Assembly: GCF_021729885.1 (NCBI RefSeq)
Contig: NZ_CP063401.1
Span: forward strand, 3,154,501-3,218,500
Reading direction: 5' to 3'
Source of the DNA: Devosia sp. SL43
Lineage (GTDB): Bacteria > Pseudomonadota > Alphaproteobacteria > Rhizobiales > Devosiaceae
DNA: 64,000 nucleotides
Part shown: positions 1 to 8,642 of the stretch, piece after piece
Layout of the letters: the number at the start of each line of letters is the position of its first letter
Numbering within the stretch: the first letter of the stretch is position 1
The notes under the pieces: model-generated
Seen by the model: only the letters and a program-made list of their open reading frames with translations
The model's database searches: none
What the model was told of the DNA's origin: nothing
Position numbers and translations under genes: made by a program

Positions 1-881
1 CCGGTGGGCGCGGCAAGCGCAGCGTCGACCGCGGTCTTCTCGTCGACCTGGCTGACCATGAAGGTGCCGCGCATCGAGAACAGTTCGCGACCCAGCGTCT
101 CGGCAAAAGCGGCGCCCTTGGCGGGATTGTCGTCGGTGACGGCGATGACCTTGGTGCCCAGCTCTGGCACGTCGCCGGCCATGAAGCCGTGGATGACCGA
201 CAGCGACAATAGGCCCGGCTCGGACTTTTCGAGTGCGTAGAGCTTGTCGACGAAGCCACGCATCGGCTGCTTGGAGGTGGGGAAAACGTCGATCATGCGG
301 CAGTCGAACACCGACATGACAGGCTTGATCTCGCCCTTGAGCGTCCGCACGGCGATCGACCACAGGTCGCGGGCCCGGTCGACGAAGTCGATATGCGGGA
401 ATTCCTTGAACACCACGAAGAAGTTGGCCGCGGCGACACGCTTGGCGGTGAGGTGGCTATGCGGATCGAGTTCGGCGCAGACCAGCACATCCGGCCCGAC
501 AATCTCGCGGACGCGGGTCAGCAGGTCGCCTTCGGGGTCGTCATAGCCCTGGGCGACCATGGCGCCATGCAAGCCCAACACCACGCCGTCGACCGGCAGT
601 GCGGCGCGCAACTGGTCGAGGATTTCATCGCGAAGCTCTTCGTAGGTGGCGCGGGCGACGAGGCCCGCCGGATCGGCCCAGCTGGCGCTACCCTCGATCA
701 GCGTCCAGCCTTCGCGCGCGCAGACCTCGCGACCGACGGTGATCGGCGCGGTGCAGAGCGTCGGCGTTGCCGGATGCTGGCCGGGCTTGGCATGGAGCGA
801 GGCCTCGAATGCGCGCTTGTCGATCGCGATGGGCGAGAAGGTGTTGGTTTCGGTCGCCAGGGCAGCGGTAAAGACGCGCAC
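1..881 (-). CDS. M81 family metallopeptidase (MlrC-like), 3' part beyond window
   Basis: Reading the minus strand from a GTG at 881 gives a protein beginning VRVFTAALATETNTFSP, the typical opening of the microcystinase-C (MlrC/M81) family. An in-frame TAG 16 bases upstream rules out a longer start. About 293 residues are visible; the family is usually near 490, so the C-terminal part lies beyond the left edge. The conserved LHGAM segment and the AELDPHSH segment, which carries likely metal-ligand Asp/His residues, are present. Family members are metal-dependent hydrolases; MlrC itself cleaves linearised microcystin, but most homologues have unknown substrates, often suspected to be small peptides or modified amino acids. 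It diverges from a ridA-SDR-aldolase operon, so a linked role in amino-acid derivative breakdown is possible (inference). Confidence 0.85.
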   Translation of the reverse strand, partial: MRVFTAALATETNTFSPIAIDKRAFEASLHAKPGQHPATPTLCTAPITVGREVCAREGWTLIEGSASWADPAGLVARATYEELRDEILDQLRAALPVDGVVLGLHGAMVAQGYDDPEGDLLTRVREIVGPDVLVCAELDPHSHLTAKRVAAANFFVVFKEFPHIDFVDRARDLWSIAVRTLKGEIKPVMSVFDCRMIDVFPTSKQPMRGFVDKLYALEKSEPGLLSLSVIHGFMAGDVPELGTKVIAVTDDNPAKGAAFAETLGRELFSMRGTFMVSQVDEKTAVDAALAAPT

Positions 882-1077
882 GAGGATCTCGCTAGACTAT
901 GACAGATGGTACGGCCGGAATGCAGGCCCGCAATGAGCAGGCTAGCACAGGCCATAGGGTCGGATCACGTAAGAAATTTTCACTCGTGATCGGATTTTGC
1001 GAAGGATGGCGGCAATTTTACGCGCTATGGTGCTGTTCTAAGAAACTGGCTTTCAGAAATCGACAAGGAGTGTCTCG
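882..1077. promoter_or_regulatory. Divergent intergenic region between mlrC-like gene and ridA operon
   Basis: This 196-bp gap separates genes transcribed away from each other, so it must hold both promoters. It is locally AT-richer (around 968-1030) than the flanking genes. An AAGGAG ribosome binding site lies about 8 bases before the ridA ATG. I did not find a clear operator. Confidence 0.45.
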
Positions 1078-1461
1078 ATGCCGATCAAGCGCTATGGCGC
1101 CGAAAAGTCTGGTGCCGGTGGCCAGAACTTGCCCTTCGCCCGCGCCGTGGAAGCGGGCGGTTGGCTCTATGTTTCGGGCCAGGTGGCGATGAAGGATGGC
1201 GAGATCGTCGGTACGGGGATCATCGAGCAGACCCATCTGACCATCAAGAATATCATCGCCATCCTCGAAGAGGCCGGCTACGGGCTCGAGCATGTGGTAC
1301 GCTGTGGCGTGTGGCTCGACGATCCGCGCGATTTTTGGAGCTTCAACGCGGTCTACAAGAGCTATTTTGGTGAGAACCCACCGGCTCGCGCGGCGGTGCA
1401 GAGCCATATGATGGTGGACTGCAAGGTCGAGATCGAATGCGTGGCGTATAAGGGTCCCTGA
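1078..1461 (+). CDS. RidA family protein (enamine/imine deaminase-like)
   Basis: The 127-residue length fits the RidA/YER057c/UK114 family, small trimeric proteins that hydrolyse reactive enamine/imine intermediates released by PLP enzymes. The conserved WLYVSGQ segment is at 29-35. Arg104 in ENPPARAAV corresponds by position to the carboxylate-binding Arg of RidA, and Glu120 lies in KVEIECVAY. An AAGGAG ribosome binding site precedes the ATG. The stop is followed by one base and then the SDR start, so the two are co-transcribed. Its partnership with a PLP-dependent aldolase-like enzyme two genes on is the classic RidA context. Exact substrate and subfamily (RidA versus Rid2-7) cannot be settled by eye. 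Confidence 0.9.
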   Translation: MPIKRYGAEKSGAGGQNLPFARAVEAGGWLYVSGQVAMKDGEIVGTGIIEQTHLTIKNIIAILEEAGYGLEHVVRCGVWLDDPRDFWSFNAVYKSYFGENPPARAAVQSHMMVDCKVEIECVAYKGP

Positions 1462-1462
1462 C

Positions 1463-2236
1463 ATGACCTCCCCCTTCCGCCTTGATGGCAAAACTGTGCT
1501 CATTTCAGGCGCCGGCGGCGGCATTGGCCAGTCACTGGTCAAGGCGTTTCGCGATGCCGGTGCCAAGGTCGTGGGAGGTGACCGGGAAGCCAGCATGCTG
1601 GAGGGCTTGGACCTCGCGGGACAGGTGTTGTTCGACCTGGCTGACCCCAAGGCAACGCGGACATCGATCGAGCGCTATCTCGCCGCGCATGGCACACCCG
1701 ATGCGGTGGTCTCCAACGCCGGCTTTACCCGGGCCGAGCATTTCGGTCAGGTGGATGACGACGTCTGGGCCTCCGAACTCGCCATCAATCTCAACGGCGC
1801 CTATGCCATGACCGACCCGATCGTCAATGCCATGGCAAAGCGCGGTTCGGGCAGCCTGGTCTTCATCTCCTCGGTCAATGCGCTGGCTCACTACGGCAAC
1901 CCAGCCTACGCGGCGGCCAAGGCGGGGCTGGTCGCCTATGCCAAGGCCATCGCGGTCGAGCGCGGCGGGGAGGGCGTGCGGGCCAATGTCGTGGCGCCCG
2001 GTTCGGTACGCACGCCGGCATGGGACCATCGCCTGGCCGCCGACCCGACCCTGCTCGACAACGTGCTGCCGCACTATCCGCTTGGCCGCATGGTGCTGCC
2101 GGTGGAAGTCGCCAATGCGGCGGTGTTTTTCTGCTCGGATGCGGCGTCGGGCATCACCGGCACGGTGCTGCCTGTCGATGCCGGGTTGATGGCCGGCAAT
2201 CTGCGGTTCGTCGATGAAGTCTTGAGGGGCAAATGA
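1463..2236 (+). CDS. SDR family NAD(P)-dependent oxidoreductase
   Basis: This is a 257-residue classical short-chain dehydrogenase. The Rossmann nucleotide-binding motif GAGGGIG is at 16-22, the NAG element (SNAG) near 84-87, the catalytic Ser at 136/137, and Tyr149 and Lys153 form YxxxK in AYAAAKAG. The C-terminal segment GITGTVLPVDAG is typical of the FabG-like group. It sits one base after ridA, and its TGA overlaps the ATG of the next gene (ATGA), indicating translational coupling. In this operon it may oxidise or reduce a hydroxy amino acid or its keto product. That is inference from the aldolase-like neighbour, since SDR substrates cannot be read from sequence. Confidence 0.92.
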   Translation: MTSPFRLDGKTVLISGAGGGIGQSLVKAFRDAGAKVVGGDREASMLEGLDLAGQVLFDLADPKATRTSIERYLAAHGTPDAVVSNAGFTRAEHFGQVDDDVWASELAINLNGAYAMTDPIVNAMAKRGSGSLVFISSVNALAHYGNPAYAAAKAGLVAYAKAIAVERGGEGVRANVVAPGSVRTPAWDHRLAADPTLLDNVLPHYPLGRMVLPVEVANAAVFFCSDAASGITGTVLPVDAGLMAGNLRFVDEVLRGK

Positions 2237-3294
2237 CCACGATCTCCGAACTCGATACCCCCGCCGTGCTGGTCAACCTCGATCGCGTCGAGGCCAATCT
2301 GCAGCGGGCCCAGGCCTTTGCCGACAAGGCGGGGCTGAAACTGCGCCCCCATATCAAGACGCACAAGCTGCCGCGCTTTGCGCAGCGGGCGATCGACCTC
2401 GGCGCTGTCGGTATCACGGTGCAGAAGCTGGGCGAGGCCGAGGTGATGGCCGATGCCGGCATCACCGACATGCTGCTGACCTTCAACATCATCGGCGCGG
2501 CCAAGCTGGCTCGGCTCAAGGCGCTCAATGAGCGGGTGACCATCCGCGTCGTGGCCGACAGCAAGGAATGTGTCGCCGGCCTTTCCGCGACTTTCGCCGG
2601 CGGCAAGCCGCTGGGTGTTTTCGTCGAATGCGATACCGGCATGGGCCGTTGCGGCGTGCAGTCGCCCGAGGCGGCATTTGATCTGGCCCGAACGATCATC
2701 GCCGCGCCGGGGCTCGAATTCTTCGGCTTGATGACCTATCCCGCCGCCGGAAAATACCAGGCAGCGGCTGAGTGGCTGGCCACGGCCAAGGGCCTGTTCG
2801 AGGCCGCGGGGAGTGCGGTGCCCGTGATCACAACCGGAGGCACGCCCGATATCTGGCATGCCGATGAGGCCGGCGTGGCGACCGAATACCGGCCCGGCAC
2901 CTATATCTATATGGATCGTTCGCAAGTCGCGGCGGGTGCCGCCAGCTATGACGACTGCGCGCTGACCGTGCTGGCGACGGTGGTGAGCCATCCGACGTCA
3001 GGTCGGGCGATCATCGATGCCGGGTCCAAGGCGCTGACCAGCGACCTGCTCGGGCTGGTCGGACATGGCTATGTCCCTGCCTACCCCGAGGCGAGGATCG
3101 TTGGCCTGAGCGAAGAACATGGCACGCTGGACGTGTCGGGCTGCGCGAATGGCGGGCCAAAGATCGGCGAGCAGATCGCCATCATTCCCAATCACTGCTG
3201 CCCGGTGACGAACCTGTTCGACCACGTGCATCTGGTGCGCAGTGGGGAACTGGTGGAAACGGTACCGGTGGCGGCGCGGGGTCGGATGGATTGA
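2233..3294 (+). CDS. DSD1-type PLP enzyme (D-threonine aldolase / D-serine dehydratase family)
   Basis: This 353-residue fold-type III PLP protein has an N-terminal alanine-racemase-like barrel and a C-terminal D-serine-dehydratase-like domain. The PLP-lysine motif RPHIKTHK is at 38-45. The C-terminal metal site is visible as His321 and Cys323 in NHCCP, matching the H-x-C zinc pair of D-serine dehydratase and D-threonine aldolase. The family includes D-threonine aldolases, 3-hydroxy-D-aspartate aldolases and D-serine dehydratases, and I cannot choose among them. The start overlaps the SDR stop by four bases. RidA in the same operon would suit a dehydratase that releases an enamine (inference). 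It is followed by a convergent DUF2306 gene five bases away. Confidence 0.9.
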   Translation: MTTISELDTPAVLVNLDRVEANLQRAQAFADKAGLKLRPHIKTHKLPRFAQRAIDLGAVGITVQKLGEAEVMADAGITDMLLTFNIIGAAKLARLKALNERVTIRVVADSKECVAGLSATFAGGKPLGVFVECDTGMGRCGVQSPEAAFDLARTIIAAPGLEFFGLMTYPAAGKYQAAAEWLATAKGLFEAAGSAVPVITTGGTPDIWHADEAGVATEYRPGTYIYMDRSQVAAGAASYDDCALTVLATVVSHPTSGRAIIDAGSKALTSDLLGLVGHGYVPAYPEARIVGLSEEHGTLDVSGCANGGPKIGEQIAIIPNHCCPVTNLFDHVHLVRSGELVETVPVAARGRMD

Positions 3295-3299
3295 TTGGC

Positions 3300-3947
3300 C
3301 TAAGCCGGTCGGGCCGCGGTCGACCTGCGCGGGCGCTGGCGACGGATCAGCCACTCTGCCGTGCCGAGATTCAGAATCCAGGCGGCGCTGATCGCGACAG
3401 TGCGGGTCAGGTCGTCCAGCTGACCGGCCAGCTGGAACGGCAGAAGGATAGTCGTTTGTGTGCCGACCACCATGCCGATAGCATAGGTGCGGCGCATCCA
3501 CGCCTGGTGCCGCGGAATATTGCGCTGGCGCACCGCCAAGAAACCGGCAATCAGCGTCGCCAACATGGCAGGGCCGAACGCCAAGCGGAACACATGCATG
3601 ATGGGACCGTCGGCGGGAACGAAATCATAGGTCAGGGCCATCCATGAGCCGGTGAGCGCTGCCAATGCGCCGCACACCACCAACACCCGACCAGCTCGGC
3701 GGTGCCAGTTGATGTTTCGGCGCCGGAAGCCCGGCGAGAACTGCATTGCGCCGAGTAGAGCAAAGATCATGGCCACCACGATGTGCAGCACAATCGGGGC
3801 GGGTGCGATAAAAAATCTTGCCGATTCCGGGGTGATGGGGCCGCCATCGGCAAGCGCCCCGAGCCGCAGGGCGCTATTGGCCAGGGGCACGAGCGCCAGC
3901 CCGATCAGGCCTGCCGGAATGAGCCAATCGGCATGATCACGCGTCAT
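3300..3947 (-). CDS. DUF2306 family integral membrane protein
   Basis: This is a 215-residue, strongly hydrophobic protein with about six predicted membrane segments. DUF2306 signatures are visible: HIVVAMIFALLGAMQFSP near 55-72, the NWHRRAGR element just after it, and RHQAWMRRTYAIG near 145-157. The family has no established biochemical role. The gene lies on the minus strand, convergent with the aldolase-like gene and divergent from the glycosylase gene downstream. A second, diverged member of the same family lies at 59054-59668. The C-terminus is arginine-rich. Function unknown. Confidence 0.85.
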   Translation of the reverse strand: MTRDHADWLIPAGLIGLALVPLANSALRLGALADGGPITPESARFFIAPAPIVLHIVVAMIFALLGAMQFSPGFRRRNINWHRRAGRVLVVCGALAALTGSWMALTYDFVPADGPIMHVFRLAFGPAMLATLIAGFLAVRQRNIPRHQAWMRRTYAIGMVVGTQTTILLPFQLAGQLDDLTRTVAISAAWILNLGTAEWLIRRQRPRRSTAARPA

Positions 3948-3985
3948 AATGTGGAACTCCGACCCAAGGCGAAATAGTTGCCATA

Positions 3986-4600
3986 GTGCGAAGGTCGCGG
4001 CGAAGCATGATCGGCAATATGCTCAACCAAAGCTTGCAGTCGAGCACCAGCATGATTCCGCCCTCCTTCTTCTCCCGCCCAGCCCCTGACGTCGCCCGCG
4101 ATCTCATCGGCGCAACCCTGCTCGTGGACGGCGTCGGCGGTCCTTTGGTCGAGGTCGAAGCGTATGACCCGACCGATCCGGCCTCGCACAGCTTCAATGG
4201 TCCGACGCCGCGCAACGCGGCGATGTTCGGACCGCCCGGACATGCCTATGTCTATAAGATCTACGGCATCCACTGGTGCCTCAACTTCGTGTGCCTGCCC
4301 GGTAGTGCGGTGCTGATCCGGGCGCTGGAGCCGGCGCAGGGTGTGCACCTGATGCTTGAGCGCCGCGGTGGGGTCGCGGATCGTCAGCTCTGCTCCGGGC
4401 CTGGCAAGTTGTGCCAGGCGCTTGATGTGACAATTGCGCAGAATGGTCTGCCGCTCGATGCGCCGCCATTCGAGCTCATCGCCCGCGACACCGAGCATGA
4501 TGTCGCGACGGGCCCGCGCATTGGCATCACCAAGGGCGTCGAGACGCCATGGCGCTTCGTGCGGCGTGGCTCGCCATATCTGAGCAAGCCCCTGCGATAG
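3986..4600 (+). CDS. DNA-3-methyladenine glycosylase (MPG/AAG family)
   Basis: Excises alkylated purines such as 3-methyladenine and hypoxanthine in base-excision repair. The 204-residue reading frame matches the monofunctional AAG family, in which the catalytic Glu lies in VEVEAY (Glu58 from this start), followed by the substrate-pocket segments [19 protein letters not shown] and [26 protein letters not shown] and GPRIGITKG near the end are also family hallmarks. The N-terminus is uncertain: ATGs at 3986, 4007, 4019 and 4052 are all in frame, none has a strong ribosome binding site, and family alignment would favour 4052 or 4007. It is divergent from the DUF2306 gene with only 38 bases between the annotated starts, so a downstream start would also leave more promoter space. 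Confidence 0.9.
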   Translation: MRRSRRSMIGNMLNQSLQSSTSMIPPSFFSRPAPDVARDLIGATLLVDGVGGPLVEVEAYDPTDPASHSFNGPTPRNAAMFGPPGHAYVYKIYGIHWCLNFVCLPGSAVLIRALEPAQGVHLMLERRGGVADRQLCSGPGKLCQALDVTIAQNGLPLDAPPFELIARDTEHDVATGPRIGITKGVETPWRFVRRGSPYLSKPLR

Positions 4601-4854
4601 CCCTCATGCCCGCCTGGGAGAGGCAAGCGGAACCAAACCAGCATCCAACGATTGGCGCTGCCAGAGACCAGCGCGCGTCGACCGGACGTGGCGGCAGAGG
4701 GAATGGGTCGGTTTTTCCGGTCTCCCGTCCCGGCCAACGAAATGGCAGCCGAGCCCTTATCCCGCCCGCGCTGGTCTTATCCAATCGTGTGAACTTGCCG
4801 AGCCAGATTGACCTTCGCCCAGGCCAATGGCACCCCTAGCGCGCTTGGGGAGAC
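4601..4854. other. Intergenic region, no gene recognised
   Basis: This 254-bp interval has short open frames on both strands, but none has protein-like composition or a ribosome binding site. A GGGGAG sequence just before 4855 serves the next gene. No hairpin terminator stands out after the glycosylase gene. Confidence 0.4.
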
Positions 4855-5190
4855 ATGAGCATGGGACAAGACATCAAGACGCGGCTTGGCGGCGTCGTCG
4901 CGCTGGCGCTGGGGGCGGCGATCTTCTGGTTCTTCATCTGGCAGCCGCTGCAGCAGGCGCAGGCGGGCGCGGCCGAGATCAGCTATTCGACCAAGGCGTT
5001 TATTCTCGTGCCGTTCTGCGCGGTGTTCGGCATTGCCTTCCTGCTGTTCGGCTCGCGCTTCGAGTATCGCAACGCCGATCACAAGAATTTCACCCTGGCC
5101 GGCTGGGTCGCCTTCATCATCGGCGTGGCGCTCGCGGGGGCCGGCTGGTGGTGGTACGAGCAGCAGTTCGCCGCGCTCGGCTACGTCTGA
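4855..5190 (+). CDS. Small three-helix membrane protein, function unknown
   Basis: This 111-residue protein has three hydrophobic segments, near residues 12-31 (VVALALGAAIFWFFIW), 48-65 (AFILVPFCAVFGIAFLLFG) and 82-99 (GWVAFIIGVALAGAGWWW). GGGGAG lies just before the ATG, and a second in-frame ATG follows two codons later. I do not recognise a named family with certainty. It lies 75 bp upstream of recQ on the same strand and may share its transcript. Composition is like its neighbours, with no sign of transfer. Confidence 0.65.
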   Translation: MSMGQDIKTRLGGVVALALGAAIFWFFIWQPLQQAQAGAAEISYSTKAFILVPFCAVFGIAFLLFGSRFEYRNADHKNFTLAGWVAFIIGVALAGAGWWWYEQQFAALGYV

Positions 5191-5265
5191 GCTTTCTGGG
5201 CAAGACCGGTCTATTGCGACTCCCGTGACTTGCGGCCCACCCCGGCACTGTGATTCAACGACGGG

Positions 5266-7119
5266 GTGAGCACGCTAGAGTCGGCATGGGATTTGTTCAG
5301 CAGCGGCGCGATGGCCATGCCACGCGATCCGCATGGCGTGCTGCGTGAGGTTTTCGGCCACCAGAGCTTCCGCGGCCAGCAGGCCGATGTCGTCGAGCAT
5401 GTGGTCGAGGGCGGCGATGCGGTGGTGCTGTTCCCCACCGGGGCCGGCAAATCCATGTGCTACCAGATCCCGGCGATCTGCCGGCCGGGCGTCGGCATTG
5501 TGATCTCGCCGCTGATCGCCCTGATGCGCGATCAGGTGGAGGCGCTAAAGCAGGCCGGCGTCGAGGCGGCGGCGCTCAATTCGTCGCTCAGCGCCGAGGA
5601 ATCGGCGGAGGTGCGGCGCAAGCTGCGCAATGGCCAGCTCGACCTGCTCTATGTGGCGCCCGAACGGGTGGCGACGCCGGGCTTCGCCAATATGCTCAGT
5701 GGTATCGACATTGCGCTGTTCGCCATCGACGAGGCCCATTGCGTGAGCCAGTGGGGGCACGATTTCCGGCCGGAATATCGCGAGCTCAGTAAGCTCACCG
5801 AACTGTTCCCCGGCGTGCCGCGCATCGCGCTGACGGCGACCGCTGATCCGACGACGCGCGAGGACATCATCGAGCGGCTGGGGCTCGAAGGGGCGCGGGT
5901 GTTCACCACCAGCTTCGACCGGCCCAACATCTCCTACTCCATCGTCGAGCGCGACAAAGCCCGCGACCAGTTGCTGGCATTCCTCGCCGCCCACAAGGGT
6001 AGCTCGGGCATTGTCTATTGCCTCTCCAGGGCCAAGGTCGAGGACACGGCCGACTGGCTCTCGGGCAAGGGCATTCCGGCTTTGCCCTACCATGCCGGGC
6101 TGCCGCCCGGGACGCGCAGCGCCAACCAGGATGCATTCCTCAAGGAGGAAAACATCTGCATGGTGGCGACGGTGGCCTTCGGCATGGGCATCGACAAGCC
6201 CGACGTGCGCTATGTCGCCCATATGGACCTGCCGGCCTCAATCGAGGCCTATTACCAGGAAACCGGCCGCGCCGGACGCGACGGCCAGCCGGCCGATGCC
6301 TGGATGAGCTATGGCATGGCCGACGTGGTGCAGCGCCGCCGCATGATCGACGAGGGCAATGCACCCGACGAGGTCAAGCGCGTCGAGCACGGCAAGCTCA
6401 ATGCATTACTGGGCGTGTGTGAGACCGCCGAGTGCCGCCGCAAGGCCATTCTCAGCCACTTCGGCGAAATCTACGACGGCAAGTGCGGCAATTGCGATAC
6501 CTGCCGGTCGCCAGTGGAAAGCTGGGACGGCACCGAGGCGGCGATCAAGGCGCTGGCGGCGATCTATCGCACCGGCATGCGCTTTGGCGCGGCGCATGTG
6601 ATCGACGTACTGATGGGCAAGGCCACCGAGAAGGTCGAGCGCTTCGGCCATCAGAACCAGGCCGTGTTCGGGCAGGGCGCCGATCTCGATGCCAAGGTGT
6701 GGCAATCGGTGATCCGGCAGCTGACCGCGATGGGGCTGATCGTGGTCGACCACGCCAATCATGGGGCGCTGACGCTGGGCGAGGGCTCGCGCGCCGTGTT
6801 CAAGCATGAGCGCACCGTGACCCTGCGCAAGGACCGGCCGAAGAAGACCGTGGAAGTGCGCCGCCAGCTTGAGCGTGCCGCCAGTGTGCCGCCGCATGCT
6901 TTGCCGCTGTTCGAGGCCCTGCGCGAGGAGCGCACGCGACTGGCCAAGGCGCAGGGCGTGCCGCCCTATGTCATCTTCCACGATGCGACCCTGCGGGCCA
7001 TGGCGCTGGCGGTGCCCAAGCATCCCCACGACATGCTGAACCTGCCGGGCGTTGGCCAGGCCAAGCTCGATCGCTATGGCGAAGCGTTCCTCGCCGTGGT
7101 GGCGCGGCAGGGTAAGTAG
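5266..7119 (+). CDS. recQ: ATP-dependent DNA helicase RecQ
   Basis: A 3'-5' SF2 helicase acting in recombinational repair and fork processing. The 617-residue length fits RecQ. Walker A is in [12 protein letters not shown] (56-67), the DEAH box in [18 protein letters not shown] (153-170), and [10 protein letters not shown] provides motif VI. The RQC zinc site is visible as Cys residues in [25 protein letters not shown], and a C-terminal HRDC domain contains [17 protein letters not shown]. The reading frame opens with GTG at 5266; ATGs at 5311 and 5317 are alternative starts closer to the usual RecQ N-terminus, and no site has a strong ribosome binding site. No damage is visible. Confidence 0.96.
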   Translation: MSTLESAWDLFSSGAMAMPRDPHGVLREVFGHQSFRGQQADVVEHVVEGGDAVVLFPTGAGKSMCYQIPAICRPGVGIVISPLIALMRDQVEALKQAGVEAAALNSSLSAEESAEVRRKLRNGQLDLLYVAPERVATPGFANMLSGIDIALFAIDEAHCVSQWGHDFRPEYRELSKLTELFPGVPRIALTATADPTTREDIIERLGLEGARVFTTSFDRPNISYSIVERDKARDQLLAFLAAHKGSSGIVYCLSRAKVEDTADWLSGKGIPALPYHAGLPPGTRSANQDAFLKEENICMVATVAFGMGIDKPDVRYVAHMDLPASIEAYYQETGRAGRDGQPADAWMSYGMADVVQRRRMIDEGNAPDEVKRVEHGKLNALLGVCETAECRRKAILSHFGEIYDGKCGNCDTCRSPVESWDGTEAAIKALAAIYRTGMRFGAAHVIDVLMGKATEKVERFGHQNQAVFGQGADLDAKVWQSVIRQLTAMGLIVVDHANHGALTLGEGSRAVFKHERTVTLRKDRPKKTVEVRRQLERAASVPPHALPLFEALREERTRLAKAQGVPPYVIFHDATLRAMALAVPKHPHDMLNLPGVGQAKLDRYGEAFLAVVARQGK

Positions 7120-7164
7120 TTACCCGTATTGGGCGCAAAATTACTTACGGTATTCACCAGGAAA

Positions 7165-7190
7165 CCGGCTTTCGCGCCGGATCATTTTCA
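7165..7190 (+). terminator. Possible weak terminator after recQ
   Basis: Inverted repeat CCGGC (7165-7169) and GCCGG (7176-7180) with a six-base loop is followed by ATCATTTT. The T-run is short, so this is a weak candidate for an intrinsic terminator, placed 45 bp after the recQ stop. Confidence 0.35.
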
Positions 7191-7202
7191 ATCCTGCTAA
7201 CA

Positions 7203-7228
7203 CTTGGTCATCAGTAACCAAGCGTTAA
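7203..7228 (+). promoter_or_regulatory. Inverted repeat and CtrA-like box upstream of exopolysaccharide locus
   Basis: Two overlapping signals lie just before the chain-length regulator start at 7242. CTTGGT (7203-7208) pairs with ACCAAG (7217-7222) across eight bases. GTAA-N7-TTAA at 7214-7228 has one mismatch to the CtrA consensus TTAA-N7-TTAA. The position so close to the start codon would suit repression rather than activation. Both are hand-spotted and unproven. Confidence 0.3.
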
Positions 7229-7241
7229 GCATGATCTAGTG

Positions 7242-8642
7242 ATGTTCCACGCCGCCGATTCTAGCCGCATTACGCCGTCGCAGCCGATCCTCGCAATCCC
7301 CGGCCGATCGGTGGGCGAATGGTTGGGCGAGATTTGGGCCCTGCGGACAGAGGCTTTGCTCGGCGGGGTCAGCGGCATCGCGCTGGCGCTGCTGACCGCG
7401 CAACTGGTGACGCCGAGCTATCAGGCCAGCGCGCAGATCTATATCGATCCGCAGAACCTGCAATTGCTGGAGCGCGATCTGTCGCCGTCGACAGGTTCGG
7501 GCGATGCGGGCGTGGTGCTGATCGAGAGCCAGGCGCGGGTGATGGCGTCGGACTCGGTGTTGCGGGCGACGGCGATCCAGCTGGGGCTCGATACCGACCC
7601 CGAATTCGTCGGCAGCGGCAATCCGCTCAAGGCCTGGATCGAGCAGCTGAGTGCCTCCGATGCGCCCGCTGATCCGCTGGGCAAGGCAGTGACGCGGCTC
7701 GCCAAGGCGGTGCATGTGGTGCGGCTCGACCGGACCTATGTGGTCGATGTCTATGCGGAATCCGAAAGCGCCGTGAAGGCGGCCGACATCGCCAATGCGG
7801 TGGTGGGTAACTACCTGGCTCTGCGCGAGGCGCAGCGGGCCGAGCAGGCCGGGCGGGCCTCGACGACGCTGGAAGGGCGGCTGGCGCTGTTGCTGGGCGA
7901 GCTGGAGGCGGCCGAGAATGCGGTCGAGCGGTTCAAGACCGAGAACCACATCGTCGAGACCGGCGGGCAGTCGCTGCTTGAGGGGCAGGTCGGTCAGACC
8001 AACCAGGCGCTGCTGGCGGCCAACAATGCCGTCGAGGTGGCAAGCATCCAGCTTGAGCAGTTACGCGCGCTCGCTGCCGACCCGGCGCGGCTGTCGGCGG
8101 CGCCCGAGGCTGTCGGTTCTGAGGCGATGACGCAATTGCGCACCGAGCTGCAGGCCGCGGTGGCCGATGCAGCTGTGCTGGGCGCGACGCTCGGCGCACG
8201 GCATCCGCGCCTGCTGGTAGCGCAGGAGCGCGTCGCCACCGCCCGTGCTGCGGTGGGCGTGGAAATTCAACGTGTCTTGGCCTCGGCCGAGTTGGGCCTG
8301 CAGCGCGCACGGGAAAGTGCGGCCGCGCTGACGACCCAGCTGGCGTCCGCCGCGACTGACATGCAGGACACCGACTCCAAGCGGATACGCCTGCGTCAGC
8401 TCGAGCGCGAGGCCGAGGCCAGCAGGGCGGTGTATGAAGATGCACTGCTCCGCTCGCGGGAAACGGCCGAGCAGGCGAATGTGGACACGCTCAATGCCCA
8501 GGTCGTTTCCCGCGCCGCGCCGCCTGTGGAACGCAGCTTTCCGCCCAAGCTGACTACATTGTTGCCGCTGGGACTGATCGCTGGCGTGGCGCTGGGGGCC
8601 GGTTTGGGCTGGCTGCGCCGGCGGGCGCGGATTGCACGATGA
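7242..8642 (+). CDS. Polysaccharide co-polymerase / chain-length regulator (Wzz/GumC type)
   Basis: An inner-membrane protein that sets the length of, or helps export, a repeat-unit polysaccharide. About 466 residues: an N-terminal membrane helix near 38-58 (LLGGVSGIALALLTAQLV), the Wzz-like YQASAQIYIDPQ segment after it, a long coiled-coil periplasmic region of roughly 190-400, and a second membrane helix near 440-458 followed by an Arg-rich cytoplasmic tail. No Walker motifs are present, so it lacks the fused tyrosine-kinase domain seen in some homologues. The frame also contains GTG at 7239 immediately before the ATG at 7242; I chose ATG. It heads the exopolysaccharide operon and overlaps the next gene by four bases. 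Confidence 0.85.
   Translation: MFHAADSSRITPSQPILAIPGRSVGEWLGEIWALRTEALLGGVSGIALALLTAQLVTPSYQASAQIYIDPQNLQLLERDLSPSTGSGDAGVVLIESQARVMASDSVLRATAIQLGLDTDPEFVGSGNPLKAWIEQLSASDAPADPLGKAVTRLAKAVHVVRLDRTYVVDVYAESESAVKAADIANAVVGNYLALREAQRAEQAGRASTTLEGRLALLLGELEAAENAVERFKTENHIVETGGQSLLEGQVGQTNQALLAANNAVEVASIQLEQLRALAADPARLSAAPEAVGSEAMTQLRTELQAAVADAAVLGATLGARHPRLLVAQERVATARAAVGVEIQRVLASAELGLQRARESAAALTTQLASAATDMQDTDSKRIRLRQLEREAEASRAVYEDALLRSRETAEQANVDTLNAQVVSRAAPPVERSFPPKLTTLLPLGLIAGVALGAGLGWLRRRARIAR

Noticed and set aside
4527..4839. Open frames on both strands after the glycosylase gene
   Set aside because: No ribosome binding site, no motif, and both overlap the glycosylase 3' end.
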